A stretch of 64,000 nt of DNA from Streptomyces sp. NBC_00539 (GCF_036346105.1 NZ_CP107811.1:2052501-2116500); one strand, 5' to 3'; counted from the first letter of the stretch, positions 21,267 to 30,795 are shown. Made by a program: numbers and translations. Notes: a model not told the origin generated them from the sequence alone.

Positions 21267-21961
21267 GGGGCGGTTTCGGGCTGATCGGGCCGCGCCGCGA
21301 ACGGCACGTGGTCCCGGCGGCCGACCTGGACGCGCTGGCCCTGCCCGTCGCCGACGACGGCGTCGTCATCGGCGTGGACGCCGAGGGCCGTCCGGCGGTG
21401 CTGGGCGTCAACCGGCCCACGCCGTACGAGGTCACGCTGATCGGCGGCCTGTGGACGGCGCAGGTACTGGCGCTGCGCGCGGCGGCCACGGGGGCCCGGG
21501 TCGCGGTGGAGACCGGGCGCGGGCAGGCCTGGTCGGGGCTGGCCCAGGCCGCTGGCGGCGGCCAGCAGTGCGTGACCCTGCACGATGTGGGGCGGGTGCC
21601 GCCGCAGGGCGCGTCGGCCGGCAGCCCGGTGCTGGTGGTCCGGGACTGCGGGATGCGGCCGCCGCGCGGGCGGGTGGTGGCGGGGCCCTGGCAGTCGGTG
21701 CTGACGCTGCTGCCGTACCTGAGCCCGGCGGCGCCCCGGCTGATGGGCAACGCCTCGCTGGTGGGGGTGCAGCGGGTGTCGCCGGACGAGGCGGGGCAGG
21801 TCGGCCGCCTGATGCACCTTCCGCGGGCGGCGGTGGAGTCGCTGCCGACGCTGGGTGACGGGGTGACGCTGTGGTGCACGCCGAGGGACCGCAAGTTCGT
21901 CATGACGCAGGGCACGGACACCGAGACCGGCCTGTTGGGCGCCGCGCGGCGGATCGACTGA
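21263..21961 (+). CDS. Type VII locus protein, unknown function
   Basis: 232 aa, no family I can name. Soluble, alpha/beta-looking: short strands such as DGVVIGVDAEGRPAVLGVN and SPVLVVRDCGMRP alternate with helices; no signal peptide or membrane helix. ATG at 21263 overlaps the eccE stop (ATGA) and has GGGAGGAG upstream, so translation is coupled to eccE and a role in, or alongside, the secretion machine is likely. The segment QVLALRAAATGARVAVETGRGQ could be a nucleotide-binding-like beta-alpha unit but has no P-loop. Confidence 0.75.
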   Translation: MRGGFGLIGPRRERHVVPAADLDALALPVADDGVVIGVDAEGRPAVLGVNRPTPYEVTLIGGLWTAQVLALRAAATGARVAVETGRGQAWSGLAQAAGGGQQCVTLHDVGRVPPQGASAGSPVLVVRDCGMRPPRGRVVAGPWQSVLTLLPYLSPAAPRLMGNASLVGVQRVSPDEAGQVGRLMHLPRAAVESLPTLGDGVTLWCTPRDRKFVMTQGTDTETGLLGAARRID

Positions 21962-22098
21962 CGGCCGGGGCGGCGGCGCCGTGGGGGCCGTGAGCCCGGA
22001 CACGGGGTCGGGCGGGGCGACGCGGCGCGATTAGGCTGAGCGTGGGCGCGGCGTCGAGGTGGGCGCCTGACCGGTGTTCGACAGACCAGGAGGACTCA

Positions 22099-24342
22099 GT
22101 GAGCGGCGATCGGAACGAGAGGCGCGGCGGGACGTGGGACGTCCCGACGGACGATCAGTCCGATGCGGAGCCCGAGGTGACGGGCGAGTTCACCATCGAC
22201 TACACCCCTCCGGCCTGGTACACCCAGGGTGCGGCGCAGGCTCCTGCCGCGTCCGTGCCGGGGCTGCCGGAGGGCAGCGGCTTCGAACCGCACCGCCCGT
22301 CGGACGTGACCTCGCCGCCGACGATGCGGATCGCCCCCTCGGCCCCGCGTACGCCGTCGGCCGACGCCGTGGTGCCGCCGCAGGTGTTCACGACCGCTCC
22401 CCCGGCGGCACCGGCCGACCGGGCGCCGGTCGCCACCGCCGACCCGGTGGCGGCCCCGGCGCCTGCTCCGCAACAGGGGCCGCCGGCCGCTCCGGCTCCC
22501 GCCGCGGACCAGGTGGCCGTTCCGGCTGCCGACCCGGCTGCGGTGGCTGCTCCGGCTCCCGCCGCGGACCAGGCGCCGGTCGCGGACCAGGCACCGGTCG
22601 CGGACCAGGTGCCGGTCGCGCCTGCGCCTGCGGCCGAAGACGCGGCCGCGCCGGCGGTGTTCACGATCGCTCCCCCGGCGGTCCCGGAGCCGGTGTTCCC
22701 CCCGGCGCCCGCTCCCGCGCCGCCGGTCGCCCAGGCACCGGATCCGGTGGTCCCCGCCGCTCCGGCCCCCGCCCCGGACCCGGTGGCCGCTCCCGCGCCG
22801 GTGGAGCCGACCCCGCCCCAGGCGGCGGCCCCCGCTCCCGCCCCGGTCGACGCGGCTGCGGCAGATGCCGTGCCGCCCGTACAGCTGTACCGGACCGCCA
22901 CGCCGCCCGAGGGGACACCCGTGCCCCCCGCCGCGTACGCCCCGGCCCCGCCCGGGCCCTACGCGCCGCCCGCCACCCCCGCGGAGACCGCCGTACCCGC
23001 CGCCGAGCCCCCGTTCGCCGAAGCGGGGGGCGGGCTGCCGGCGCTGCCGCCCACGTACCAGGCCCCGGACGGCTACGGGTTCCCGCCGCCGGCCCCCGCT
23101 CCGGCGCAGCCCGCGCCGCAGCCCCAGCCCGCGCCGCAGCCCCAGCCGTCGCACGACCCCCGTTCCGGCGGCCAGTGGCCCCAGCCCCCGTACCAGGCCG
23201 GCCCGGCCACCGGCGGGGCGCCGCTCGGTTACACCGCCGCCGTCGAGCTGTCCTCCGAGCGCCTGCTGCGCGCCAAGCAGAAGCCCAAGCCCGCCCGCTC
23301 CGGCTTCCGCTTCGGCGGCAAGGCCGCCGAGGCCGAGCGCCTGCGCAAGCTCGAACTCATCCGTACCCCGGTCATGTCCTGCTACCGCATCGCCGTGATC
23401 AGCCTCAAGGGCGGTGTCGGCAAGACCACCACGACCACCGCGCTCGGCGCGACCCTCGCCACCGAGCGCCAGGACAAGATCCTGGCCATCGACGCGAACC
23501 CGGACGCCGGAACCCTCGGCCGCCGCGTCCGGCGCGAGACCGGGGCGACCATCCGCGACCTCGTCCAGGCGATCCCGTACCTCAACTCGTACATGGACAT
23601 CCGGCGGTTCACCTCGCAGGCGCCCTCCGGCCTGGAGATCATCGCCAACGACGTGGACCCGGCCGTCTCGACCACGTTCAACGACGAGGACTACCGCCGC
23701 GCCATCGAGACGCTGGGCCGCCAGTACCCGATCATCCTCACCGACTCCGGCACGGGTCTGCTCTACTCCGCCATGCGCGGCGTCCTGGACCTCGCCGATC
23801 AGCTGATCATCATCTCGACCCCCTCCGTGGACGGTGCGAGCAGCGCCAGCACCACCCTCGACTGGCTGTCCGCACACGGGTACGGCGACCTCGTCTCCCG
23901 CTCCCTCACCGTCATCTCGGGGGTCCGCGAGACCAGCAAGATGATCAAGATCGAGGACATCGTGCAGCACTTCGAGACCCGCTGCCGCGGCGTCGTCGTG
24001 GTGCCGTTCGACGAGCACCTCGCGGCCGGCGCCGAAGTGGACCTCGACCTGATGCGGCCCAAGACCCGCGAGGCGTACTTCAACCTCTCCGCGCTGGTCG
24101 CCGAGGACTTCATCCGCGCCCAGCAGCAGGCCCCGCAAGGCCACTGGGGAGCGCCCCAGCCCGCCGCCCAGCCGCACGCCGCCCCGCCACAGCAACAGCC
24201 GCCGTACCAGCAGCCGCAGGCACCCCAGCCCTACGGCCAGCCGTACCCACAGCCCGGCCAGCCCTGGCAGCCCGCGCAGCAACAGCCCCCGCAACACCAG
24301 CCGCAGCCCGGTCAGCCGCCGCGCGACCCCCGGCTGGGCTGA
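22099..24342 (+). CDS. MinD/ParA-family ATPase with long Pro/Ala-rich N-terminus (EspI-like)
   Basis: 747 aa. Residues 1 to about 370 are low-complexity Pro/Ala/Gln sequence with local repeats; about 430-680 is a deviant-Walker ATPase domain: [10 protein letters not shown] (P-loop), [13 protein letters not shown], and a switch-like LTDSGTG; the C-terminus is Gln/Pro-rich. Architecture matches EspI of mycobacterial ESX-1, a regulator/secretion-associated ATPase. GTG at 22099 with AGGAGGA upstream. It ends the plus-strand eccE operon before a strong terminator. DNA partitioning is an alternative role, but no parB-like partner or site is seen. Confidence 0.85.
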   Translation: MSGDRNERRGGTWDVPTDDQSDAEPEVTGEFTIDYTPPAWYTQGAAQAPAASVPGLPEGSGFEPHRPSDVTSPPTMRIAPSAPRTPSADAVVPPQVFTTAPPAAPADRAPVATADPVAAPAPAPQQGPPAAPAPAADQVAVPAADPAAVAAPAPAADQAPVADQAPVADQVPVAPAPAAEDAAAPAVFTIAPPAVPEPVFPPAPAPAPPVAQAPDPVVPAAPAPAPDPVAAPAPVEPTPPQAAAPAPAPVDAAAADAVPPVQLYRTATPPEGTPVPPAAYAPAPPGPYAPPATPAETAVPAAEPPFAEAGGGLPALPPTYQAPDGYGFPPPAPAPAQPAPQPQPAPQPQPSHDPRSGGQWPQPPYQAGPATGGAPLGYTAAVELSSERLLRAKQKPKPARSGFRFGGKAAEAERLRKLELIRTPVMSCYRIAVISLKGGVGKTTTTTALGATLATERQDKILAIDANPDAGTLGRRVRRETGATIRDLVQAIPYLNSYMDIRRFTSQAPSGLEIIANDVDPAVSTTFNDEDYRRAIETLGRQYPIILTDSGTGLLYSAMRGVLDLADQLIIISTPSVDGASSASTTLDWLSAHGYGDLVSRSLTVISGVRETSKMIKIEDIVQHFETRCRGVVVVPFDEHLAAGAEVDLDLMRPKTREAYFNLSALVAEDFIRAQQQAPQGHWGAPQPAAQPHAAPPQQQPPYQQPQAPQPYGQPYPQPGQPWQPAQQQPPQHQPQPGQPPRDPRLG
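22510..22640 (+). repeat. 18-bp coding repeats in the EspI-like gene
   Basis: The codons for the hexapeptide [12 protein letters not shown] are repeated three times in tandem (around 22567-22620), with related PAADQVAV units just before. Likely length-variable linker sequence. Confidence 0.6.
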
Positions 24343-24365
24343 CCCGCCCGCGCCGGCCCCGGCGT

Positions 24366-24411
24366 GCGAAAGGGCCCGTACCGCCCCAGAGGGAGGTACG
24401 GGCCCTTTCGC
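24366..24411. terminator. Strong bidirectional terminator
   Basis: Perfect 17-bp arms 24366-24382 and 24395-24411 around a 12-nt loop, located between the converging EspI-like gene and ribF. Confidence 0.9.
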
Positions 24412-24428
24412 GTCGTCCGGGCAGCCGC

Positions 24429-25385
24429 TCAGCGCTGCGCGTCGTAGCCTTCCGTCAGCACCCGGGCCCGCTTCACGTCGTCGGCGATGGCCTCCAGCAG
24501 CCCGTCCAGCGACTCGAACTTCGCCATCCCCCGCACGTAGGCGAGGAAGTCGACGGCCACGTGCATGCCGTACAGGTCCAGCCCGACGCGGTCGATCGCG
24601 TACGCCTCCACGGTCCGCTCGGTGGCGTCGAACTGCACGTTCGTGCCGACCGAGATGGCCGCCGGCATCCGCTCGCCGTCCGCCGTCAGCCAGCCCGCGT
24701 ACACCCCGTCCGCCGGGATCGCGGTGTGCGGCTGCGTCTCGACGTTGGCCGTCGGGTAGCCGAGCTCCCGTCCGCGCTGCGCCCCGCGCACCACGACGCC
24801 CTCGACCCGGTGCGGGCGGCCGAGGATTTCCGCGACGCCCTCCATGTCCCCTTCGGCGACGAGCCTGCGCGCGAGCGTCGACGAGAACGGCACGCCGCCG
24901 CCCGCCTCTCCCCGCACCACCAGGTCCACGACCTCGACCTCGTAGTCGTACGTGGCGCCCAGCTCGCGCAGGAAGTCGACGTTCCCGGCGGCCTTGTGGC
25001 CGAAGCGGAAGTTCGGGCCTTCGATGACGGCGCGTGCGTGCAGCTTGTCGACCAGCACCTTCACGATGAAGTCGGCCGGGGACAGCTGGGAGAACTCGGC
25101 CGTGAACGGCAGGATCAGCAGCGCGTCGACGCCCAGCTCCGCCATCAGCTCGGCCCGCCGCTCGTAGGTGGCCAGGATCGGCGGGTGGCTGCCGGGGCGC
25201 ACGACCTCGCTCGGGTGCGGGCTGAACGTCACGACGACCGACGGCACGCCGAGTTCGCGTGCCTGGGCCACGGCCCGTCCGATGATCAGCTGATGGCCGC
25301 GGTGCACTCCGTCGTAGGAGCCGATGGTGACGACGCTGCGTCCCCAGTCATCGGGGATGTCCTCCAAGCCACGCCAGCGCTGCAC
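24429..25385 (-). CDS. ribF: Bifunctional riboflavin kinase / FAD synthetase
   Basis: Makes FMN from riboflavin and FAD from FMN. Seen: N-terminal nucleotidyltransferase with VVTIGSYDGVHRGHQLII and the PNFRFGHKAAGN motif, C-terminal kinase domain with GRELGYPTANV and the DGVYAGW stretch. 318 aa. The start is set at GTG 25383-25385 (GAGGAGCGG upstream, family N-terminus VQRWRGLEDIP), not the upstream ATG at 25457. Last gene of the minus-strand nusA-truB group, 122 bp after the 1,211-aa gene. Confidence 0.95.
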   Translation of the reverse strand: MQRWRGLEDIPDDWGRSVVTIGSYDGVHRGHQLIIGRAVAQARELGVPSVVVTFSPHPSEVVRPGSHPPILATYERRAELMAELGVDALLILPFTAEFSQLSPADFIVKVLVDKLHARAVIEGPNFRFGHKAAGNVDFLRELGATYDYEVEVVDLVVRGEAGGGVPFSSTLARRLVAEGDMEGVAEILGRPHRVEGVVVRGAQRGRELGYPTANVETQPHTAIPADGVYAGWLTADGERMPAAISVGTNVQFDATERTVEAYAIDRVGLDLYGMHVAVDFLAYVRGMAKFESLDGLLEAIADDVKRARVLTEGYDAQR

Positions 25386-25506
25386 TGTGACCGCTCCTCG
25401 CCCGAACCCGTGGGTAGACCCTGTACTGATTGCCGATTGCAGGTCTAAGACTGCCATGCCACCCGCCGCGGCCCCGCATCGGCGTCGGACTCGCGGCCTT
25501 CCCCGC

Positions 25507-28500
25507 TCAGGTGATGTCCGGGGCGCCCCGCCCGAGGGTCTCGACCGTGCGCCGGGCGCCCGGCCCGAGCAGCGCGGCAGCCTCCGCCGTCGCCTCGCCC
25601 AGCCAGCGCGCGGTCACCGCGCCGAACGCCGGGTCCGCCCGTGACAGCTCCACGGTCCGCTGCTCGAACAGCGCGGGCCCGCCGGGGAGCCGCAGCAGTT
25701 GCCGGCCGGTACGCCTCAGCAGGTCACGGGTGCGCCGGTGCGGGCGGTCGGCGGCCCCGGACGCGACGGCCCCGAGGAACGCGTCGAGGACCGCCGGATC
25801 GGTCTCCTCACGCAGCAGTACGTCGGCCAGCTCGGCCCGCAAGGGGTACGAGGGCTCCCCGCCGGGCGCGGCCAGCACCGCGGCCAGGGCGGCCCGGACC
25901 GCCGTCGGCGCCGACCGCAGCAGCTCCAGGACGAGGGGGCGCAGCACGGGTTCGGCCGCCGGACCCTGCTCCAGGCGCCGGTCCACGAACGCGGCGGCGT
26001 GCGGGGCGTCCGACGGGCACCGCGCCAGGTGCCCCCGTACGAGGTCTCCCGCCCGCCGGGCCAGGGCCGGCGTGGTGAGCGCGGCCAGGGCGCGCAGCAC
26101 CTCCCCGTCGGCCCGGGCGCGCAGGGCGGCGAAGACGGCGTCCGGATCCGGCAGCACCGGCAGGGCCGCCACCAGGGCCTCGGCGGGAAGCCGGGCGCCG
26201 CACCCGGGGTCGCGGAAGCAGGCCAGGGCGTCCGGCAGGTAGCGGGCGCGCACCTGGGGGTCGCGGAGCAGCGTCGCGAGGGCGCCGCCGTGCAGGGCGG
26301 CGTCGGCGGGGCGGGTGAGCAGCGCCTGGGCGGCCCGGCGCAGGAGCTCCCGGTCGGCGGGGGTGCGCACGTGCAGGGCGGTGGCCTGGCCGTAGGCGGC
26401 GGCCGCGACGCGGCGCCCCGGCTGCTCGTCGTGCGCCCAGCGGTGGACGGCCCGGCACAGTGCGGAGGGCTCGTCCTCGGCGAGTACGGCGAGCAGCTCG
26501 TCGGCGCGGGGGTGCGCGGCGGTGACGAGGGCCTCGGTGAGGTCGTCCACGGCGAGCCCGCGGTGGGTGTGCAGCAGGGCCTGGGCAGCGGTGGCCACGG
26601 TCGCGCCGGGGCGGCCCCGCAGCCGGCGTTCGTCGCCGAACCAGGCGCAGAGCAGGGGCTGGACGTACCGGGGGTCGCGGACCAGGCGGCGGCCCGCGGC
26701 TTCGAGGTAGCGGTGGTCCGAGGGCAGCAGGCTGCGCAGCAGGTCCAGCCGGTCGGGCTCGGGGAGCCGGAGCCGGTTCCAGAACCGGCCGTCGAAGTGG
26801 CCGGGGTCGCCGGGGTCCCGGACTGCGCACCCCCGCCCGGACAGGTGCTCCGCGAGGGCGTGCAGGACCGGCAGGTGCGGCGTGGCGTCGGGAACTCGCA
26901 GCAGGGTCTCGCGCAGCAGCCGGGCGGCCCACCAGGCCCGGTCCCCCTCCGGGGCCGGGACGGTGTCGGGGGCCGGGACGGTGTCGGAGGCCGCCACGGT
27001 GTCGGAGGCCGGGACGCCGTCGGGGGCCGAGACGGTGTCGGGGGCCGGTCCGAAGGCGTTCAGGGCCTCCAGCAGCCCGGTGAGCACCTTGCGCGCCTGG
27101 TCGGGCGGGAGCCTGCGCAGAGCTTCCAGGACGGGGCCGACGCGGTGGCGGGGCACGGGCGGGCCGGTGGTGGCCGGCCCCCGGTGCACGAGGGAGTCCA
27201 GCGCGGTCGGCACGTCGAGGCGACCGGCCTGGAGCCAGTCGGAAAGCTCCTCATGGGCGAAGCGGTAGCCGGACCCCGAAGGGACCAGCAGCCCCTCGGC
27301 CAGCGCGGCCGAGGCCCAGCCGGTGCGCCAGGGGAACAGCTCCTCGAAGGCGGCCCGGTCCAGCCTGCCCTGTCCCGGACCCAGGCACCGCCGGGCGGCC
27401 TCGTGCACCCGTCCCGAGACGCGCGCCGCCAGCCGTCGCACCCCGGGCGCGTGCACCCCGGCGCCCTGGGCGTCGGCGGCCGAGGCGGCGATGCGCACCG
27501 CCACCCGCAGGGCGAGGAGGTCCAGGTGGGCGGCGAACACCTCGTCGCGGCCCGGACGGCCCCCGGTGGCCCCGGCGGCCCGTACCCCGGCCAGCAGGCG
27601 CAGGGTCAACGGGTGCCGGGCGTCGGCCTCCCGGACGGCGTCGTCCGGGATACCGAGGCGGGCCCGCAGGGCAGCGGCCTCGGCCCGGGTCAGGTCTGCG
27701 ACGGGCAGCGCGGGCGGCAGGCCTGGGGCGGGCCGCGCGGGGCGGTACAGCGCCTCGGGCGGGTAGAGGGCGCCGGCCCGCTCCCAGAACTCGGGCCGGG
27801 CGACGACGACCAGCCGGGCCCCGATCCCGCCGAGCCACCGGGCGGTGGCAGCCGTCCACGGCCCGAGGCCCTGCGCGAGTCCCGGCGGCATCTCCTCGGG
27901 CGCGTCCAGCACGACCACCAGCCTCCGCCCGGCCCCGGCGGCCAGCACCGCCACCGCCTCTCCGGACCCGCCCCACGCCTCCGCGGCGGCCGCCCCGGAA
28001 CCGCCCGTACCCCCGGGCGCAGCCGCCTCGCCCGACCCCCCGACCACGGGCCCCGCCCCCGGCGTACCGGCCCGGGCCGAGCCCTCCGCGGCACGGGCCG
28101 CCCCTGCACCGCCCCGGGCGAAGTCCCCCGCCGGCGTGGCGCCACCGGCCCCTGCCCGGACACCGGCACTGGCACTGGCACCCATACCCGCGCCCACGCC
28201 CGCGCCGACGCCCGCCGCCACGATCCGTCCCGCCCCGGCCAGCGCCCGCGACACCGCGTCGGCCAGCGATCCGTCGCCCTCCCGGAGCTCCGCACCGCGC
28301 AGCCACAGCGTCGGCGCCGGGCGCTCCCCGCGCGCCCGGGCGGCGGCCAGGGCGCCGAGGGCGGTGGTCCGGCCGGTGCCGGGGTCGCCGACCACCCCGA
28401 GCACGAGCCGGTCCCCGGCGGTGAACGCCTCGAGCTCGGCGGCGATCCGGGGGCGCGCGACGGGACCCGGCCCGCCCGGCCCCGTGCCCAGCACCGGCCC

Positions 28501-29142
28501 GAGCGTCGTCCCGGTGAGTTCCAGTGCGCCCGCGAGGTTCAGTTCCGCCCCGTACCCCGGCACGGTGGCGGCGTTGCGCTCCAGCACCGCACGCAGCGGG
28601 CCCCCGCCGTCCGCCCCCGCCGCCGCGCGCAGCGGCACGGCGAAGGTGCCCCCGGCGACCACGACCGCGAGCACCGCCCCCGTCGTCGCGTCCAGGACCG
28701 GTGCTCCGCAGGCTTCACCGCCGCCCCGCAGGGCGTCCCGCCCGTCCGTCCCGATGGCCAGCTCCACCGCGGCCGGCAGCCCGTCGCACCGCTGCCCCGA
28801 CCGGTGCACGACCTCCGCCCCGGCCGCGAGCACCCGCGCCTGGCGCCAGCCCCGCGCGGGCAGCCGTACGTACGTACCGGGCTCGACCACCTCGCGCCGG
28901 GCCGCCGGCAGCGGGCGGACCCCGAGCCCGTCGGTCCGTACGAGGGCCAGCGCGAGCCCCGGCAGGGCGGTCACATCGGCGGCACCGGCGAGCCAGGTCC
29001 GGCCCCCGGGCCCGTGCAGGACCAGCCGGTCCGATCCGTCGACGGCCTCGTGACCGGTGATCACCGTCCCGCGGTCGTCGGCGACGAAGCCGCTGCCCCG
29101 CACCCGCCCGGCGAGATCGCAGATCGTGACGAGCTCCGCCAT
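25507..29142 (-). CDS. Large protein: degenerate trypsin-like domain, P-loop NTPase, helical-repeat C-terminus
   Basis: 1,211 aa. Residues 1-170 resemble a trypsin-like fold (RGSGFVADDRGTVITGHEAV; GGEACGAPVLD), but the histidine of TGHE (H31) is offset, the aspartate position reads GLALAL and the nucleophile position is C145, so proteolysis is doubtful. An NTPase follows: Walker A-like GDPGTGRTT (252-260, Lys replaced by Arg), Walker B VVVLDAPEE (D413), with a Gly/Ala-rich insert between them. Residues 600-1200 are alanine-rich helical repeats of HEAT type. The layout is that of STAND-like sensors, whereas orthologues beside ribF are annotated serine protease. ATG at 29142; the gene lies between truB and ribF. 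Confidence 0.7.
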   Translation of the reverse strand: MAELVTICDLAGRVRGSGFVADDRGTVITGHEAVDGSDRLVLHGPGGRTWLAGAADVTALPGLALALVRTDGLGVRPLPAARREVVEPGTYVRLPARGWRQARVLAAGAEVVHRSGQRCDGLPAAVELAIGTDGRDALRGGGEACGAPVLDATTGAVLAVVVAGGTFAVPLRAAAGADGGGPLRAVLERNAATVPGYGAELNLAGALELTGTTLGPVLGTGPGGPGPVARPRIAAELEAFTAGDRLVLGVVGDPGTGRTTALGALAAARARGERPAPTLWLRGAELREGDGSLADAVSRALAGAGRIVAAGVGAGVGAGMGASASAGVRAGAGGATPAGDFARGGAGAARAAEGSARAGTPGAGPVVGGSGEAAAPGGTGGSGAAAAEAWGGSGEAVAVLAAGAGRRLVVVLDAPEEMPPGLAQGLGPWTAATARWLGGIGARLVVVARPEFWERAGALYPPEALYRPARPAPGLPPALPVADLTRAEAAALRARLGIPDDAVREADARHPLTLRLLAGVRAAGATGGRPGRDEVFAAHLDLLALRVAVRIAASAADAQGAGVHAPGVRRLAARVSGRVHEAARRCLGPGQGRLDRAAFEELFPWRTGWASAALAEGLLVPSGSGYRFAHEELSDWLQAGRLDVPTALDSLVHRGPATTGPPVPRHRVGPVLEALRRLPPDQARKVLTGLLEALNAFGPAPDTVSAPDGVPASDTVAASDTVPAPDTVPAPEGDRAWWAARLLRETLLRVPDATPHLPVLHALAEHLSGRGCAVRDPGDPGHFDGRFWNRLRLPEPDRLDLLRSLLPSDHRYLEAAGRRLVRDPRYVQPLLCAWFGDERRLRGRPGATVATAAQALLHTHRGLAVDDLTEALVTAAHPRADELLAVLAEDEPSALCRAVHRWAHDEQPGRRVAAAAYGQATALHVRTPADRELLRRAAQALLTRPADAALHGGALATLLRDPQVRARYLPDALACFRDPGCGARLPAEALVAALPVLPDPDAVFAALRARADGEVLRALAALTTPALARRAGDLVRGHLARCPSDAPHAAAFVDRRLEQGPAAEPVLRPLVLELLRSAPTAVRAALAAVLAAPGGEPSYPLRAELADVLLREETDPAVLDAFLGAVASGAADRPHRRTRDLLRRTGRQLLRLPGGPALFEQRTVELSRADPAFGAVTARWLGEATAEAAALLGPGARRTVETLGRGAPDIT
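26950..27050 (-). repeat. 18-bp tandem coding repeats
   Basis: Six near-identical 18-bp units in the 1,211-aa gene encode APDTVS, APDGVP, ASDTVA, ASDTVP, APDTVP and APEGDR-type hexapeptides in a linker inside the helical region. Unit-exact duplication suggests recent slippage and possible strain-to-strain length variation. Confidence 0.65.
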
Positions 29143-29312
29143 TGCCGCACCACTTCCCGCCGCTTCCGTGCTCCGACGGTAGGCAGGTGAAGATCAGCGG
29201 CAAAAGCACACGAGGCGAAAGCGCCCCCTTGTGCTCCCTCCATTCACTCCGAGCGCCTGCTCGGACGGGTGAATAGAGGGCCCCGGGTGGATAAACACCT
29301 ACCCGAGGGGGT

Positions 29313-29355
29313 CGTGGAGCGGTGAGCAGCGTCCATGTGCGCTCACCGCTCCACG
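29313..29355 (-). terminator. truB-distal terminator hairpin
   Basis: Perfect 15-bp arms 29313-29327 and 29341-29355, 13-nt loop, 86 bp past the truB stop and 171 bp before the next start. Suggests the 1,211-aa gene and ribF have at least partly separate expression. Confidence 0.75.
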
Positions 29356-29359
29356 TCAA

Positions 29360-29430
29360 GGCATCAACCTCAGGCATCAGACATCAGGCATCAGCCGTGC
29401 AGGGTCAGGCGTGAGGCGTCAGGCCTCACG
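29360..29430. repeat. Degenerate CATCAGG/GTCAGG short repeats after truB
   Basis: The gap between truB and its terminator is built largely of short related units (AGGCATCA, ACATCAGG, GCATCAG, GTCAGGC, GCGTCAGG). Nothing else is visible in this roughly 300-bp gap besides the terminator. Confidence 0.45.
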
Positions 29431-29440
29431 GATCATCACG

Positions 29441-30349
29441 TCAGACGAAGACGGCGAGCGACTTCGCCTTCCCGCCCTTGTTCTCGGCCAGTCCGAGCAG
29501 CTGCCCCTGCGGGCCGAACACCGCGACCGTCCGGCCTTCGCCGTACTCGTCCGGCATCTCGATCCGCACGCCGTTGGCGAGCAGCGAGGCCCGCCGCGCA
29601 TCCAGGTCCCAGCGCGGGAACGCCGCCGCGGCCGCCTCGCCGATCGGCATGACGGTCAACTCCTCCTGGAGCTGGTCGAGCGTCCGCGCCCGGTCCAGCT
29701 TGTACGGGCCCACCCGCGTGCGCCGCAGCGCGGTGAGGTGTCCGCCGACGCCGAGGTCGGCCCCCAGGTCGCGGGCGAGGGCGCGGATGTACGTACCGCT
29801 GGAGCAGACGACGGAGACGACGAGGTCGACGACCTTGGTGCCGTCCTCGGCTTCCGCGTCCCGCATGTCGTACACCTGGAACGAGGAGACGGTCACCGGC
29901 CGGGCCGGGATCTCGAAGTCCTCGCCGTCCCGCGCGCGCTTGTAGGAGCGCACGCCCTTGATCTTGATGGCGCTGACCTTCGACGGGACCTGCATGATCT
30001 CGCCGGTCAGCTTGGCGATGCCCTTGTCGACCGCCTCACGGGTCACCGCGGACGCGTCCGTCGAGGAGGTGATCTCGCCCTCGGCGTCGTCCGTCAGCGA
30101 GTTCTGGCCGAGGCGGATCGTGCCGAGGTACTCCTTCTCCGTCAGCGCGAGGTGGCCCAGCAGCTTGGTGGCCTTCTCGACGCCCAGGACGAGGACGCCC
30201 GTCGCCATCGGGTCCAGCGTGCCGGCGTGGCCGACGCGGCGGGTCTTGGCGATACCGCGCATCTTGGCGACCACGTCGTGCGAAGTGAATCCGGACGGCT
30301 TGTCGACGACGATCAGGCCGTCCGGAGTCTTCCCTGCCTGCGTGCTCAT
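29441..30349 (-). CDS. truB: tRNA pseudouridine(55) synthase
   Basis: Converts U55 of tRNA to pseudouridine. Seen: DKPSGFTSHDVV, RVGHAGTLDPMATGVL containing the catalytic aspartate, and SSGTYIRALARDLG; C-terminal PUA-like extension; 302 aa. ATG at 30347-30349 overlaps the rbfA stop (ATGA), indicating translational coupling. Confidence 0.96.
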   Translation of the reverse strand: MSTQAGKTPDGLIVVDKPSGFTSHDVVAKMRGIAKTRRVGHAGTLDPMATGVLVLGVEKATKLLGHLALTEKEYLGTIRLGQNSLTDDAEGEITSSTDASAVTREAVDKGIAKLTGEIMQVPSKVSAIKIKGVRSYKRARDGEDFEIPARPVTVSSFQVYDMRDAEAEDGTKVVDLVVSVVCSSGTYIRALARDLGADLGVGGHLTALRRTRVGPYKLDRARTLDQLQEELTVMPIGEAAAAAFPRWDLDARRASLLANGVRIEMPDEYGEGRTVAVFGPQGQLLGLAENKGGKAKSLAVFV

Positions 30350-30795
30350 TCCGCCGCTGCGTCCTCGTCGTCGTCGCCCGGCTTCTTGTACGGGTCGGCG
30401 TCACCGGCGTAGGTGGCGCCGGAGGAGGCCTCGCGCACCTCGGCGTCCGAGGCGCGCACCTTGTCGAGGAGGTCCTCGATGGTCTTGGCGTTCTCCGGGA
30501 GGGCGTCCGCCACGAAGGTCAGGGTGGGCGTGAACTTGGTCCCCGCCGCCCGGCCGACCGCGGAGCGCAGTACGCCCTTGGCGCTCTCCAGGCCCGCTGC
30601 CGCGCTGGCCCGGTCCTCGTCGTCGCCGTAGACCGTGTAGAAGACCGTGGCCTCCCGCAGGTCGCCGGTGACGCGGGTGTCCGTGATGGTCACGTGCGTA
30701 CCCAGGCGCGGGTCCTTGACGCCGCGCTGCAGCTTCTCGGCCACCACCTCCCGGATGAGGTCCGCCAGCTTCTTCGCCCGCGCATTGTCGGCCAC
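30346..30795 (-). CDS. rbfA: 30S ribosome-binding factor A
   Basis: Late 30S assembly and cold-shock factor binding 16S helix 1. Seen: RAKKLADLIREVVAEKLQRG, VTITDTRVTGDLREATVFY, and an acidic C-terminal tail; 149 aa. GTG at 30793-30795 is chosen for its AAGGAGAC Shine-Dalgarno and family N-terminus VADNARAKK, not the upstream ATG at 30843 that overlaps the DUF503 gene. Confidence 0.95.
   Translation of the reverse strand: MADNARAKKLADLIREVVAEKLQRGVKDPRLGTHVTITDTRVTGDLREATVFYTVYGDDEDRASAAAGLESAKGVLRSAVGRAAGTKFTPTLTFVADALPENAKTIEDLLDKVRASDAEVREASSGATYAGDADPYKKPGDDDEDAAAE

Noticed and set aside
22096-24297. 733-aa minus-strand open frame
   Set aside because: Shadow of the EspI-like ATPase gene; the P-loop is on the plus strand.
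25699-29190. 1,163-aa plus-strand open frame opposite the 1,211-aa gene
   Set aside because: Glycine-rich shadow translation with no recognisable domain; the opposite strand has domain motifs and a good start.
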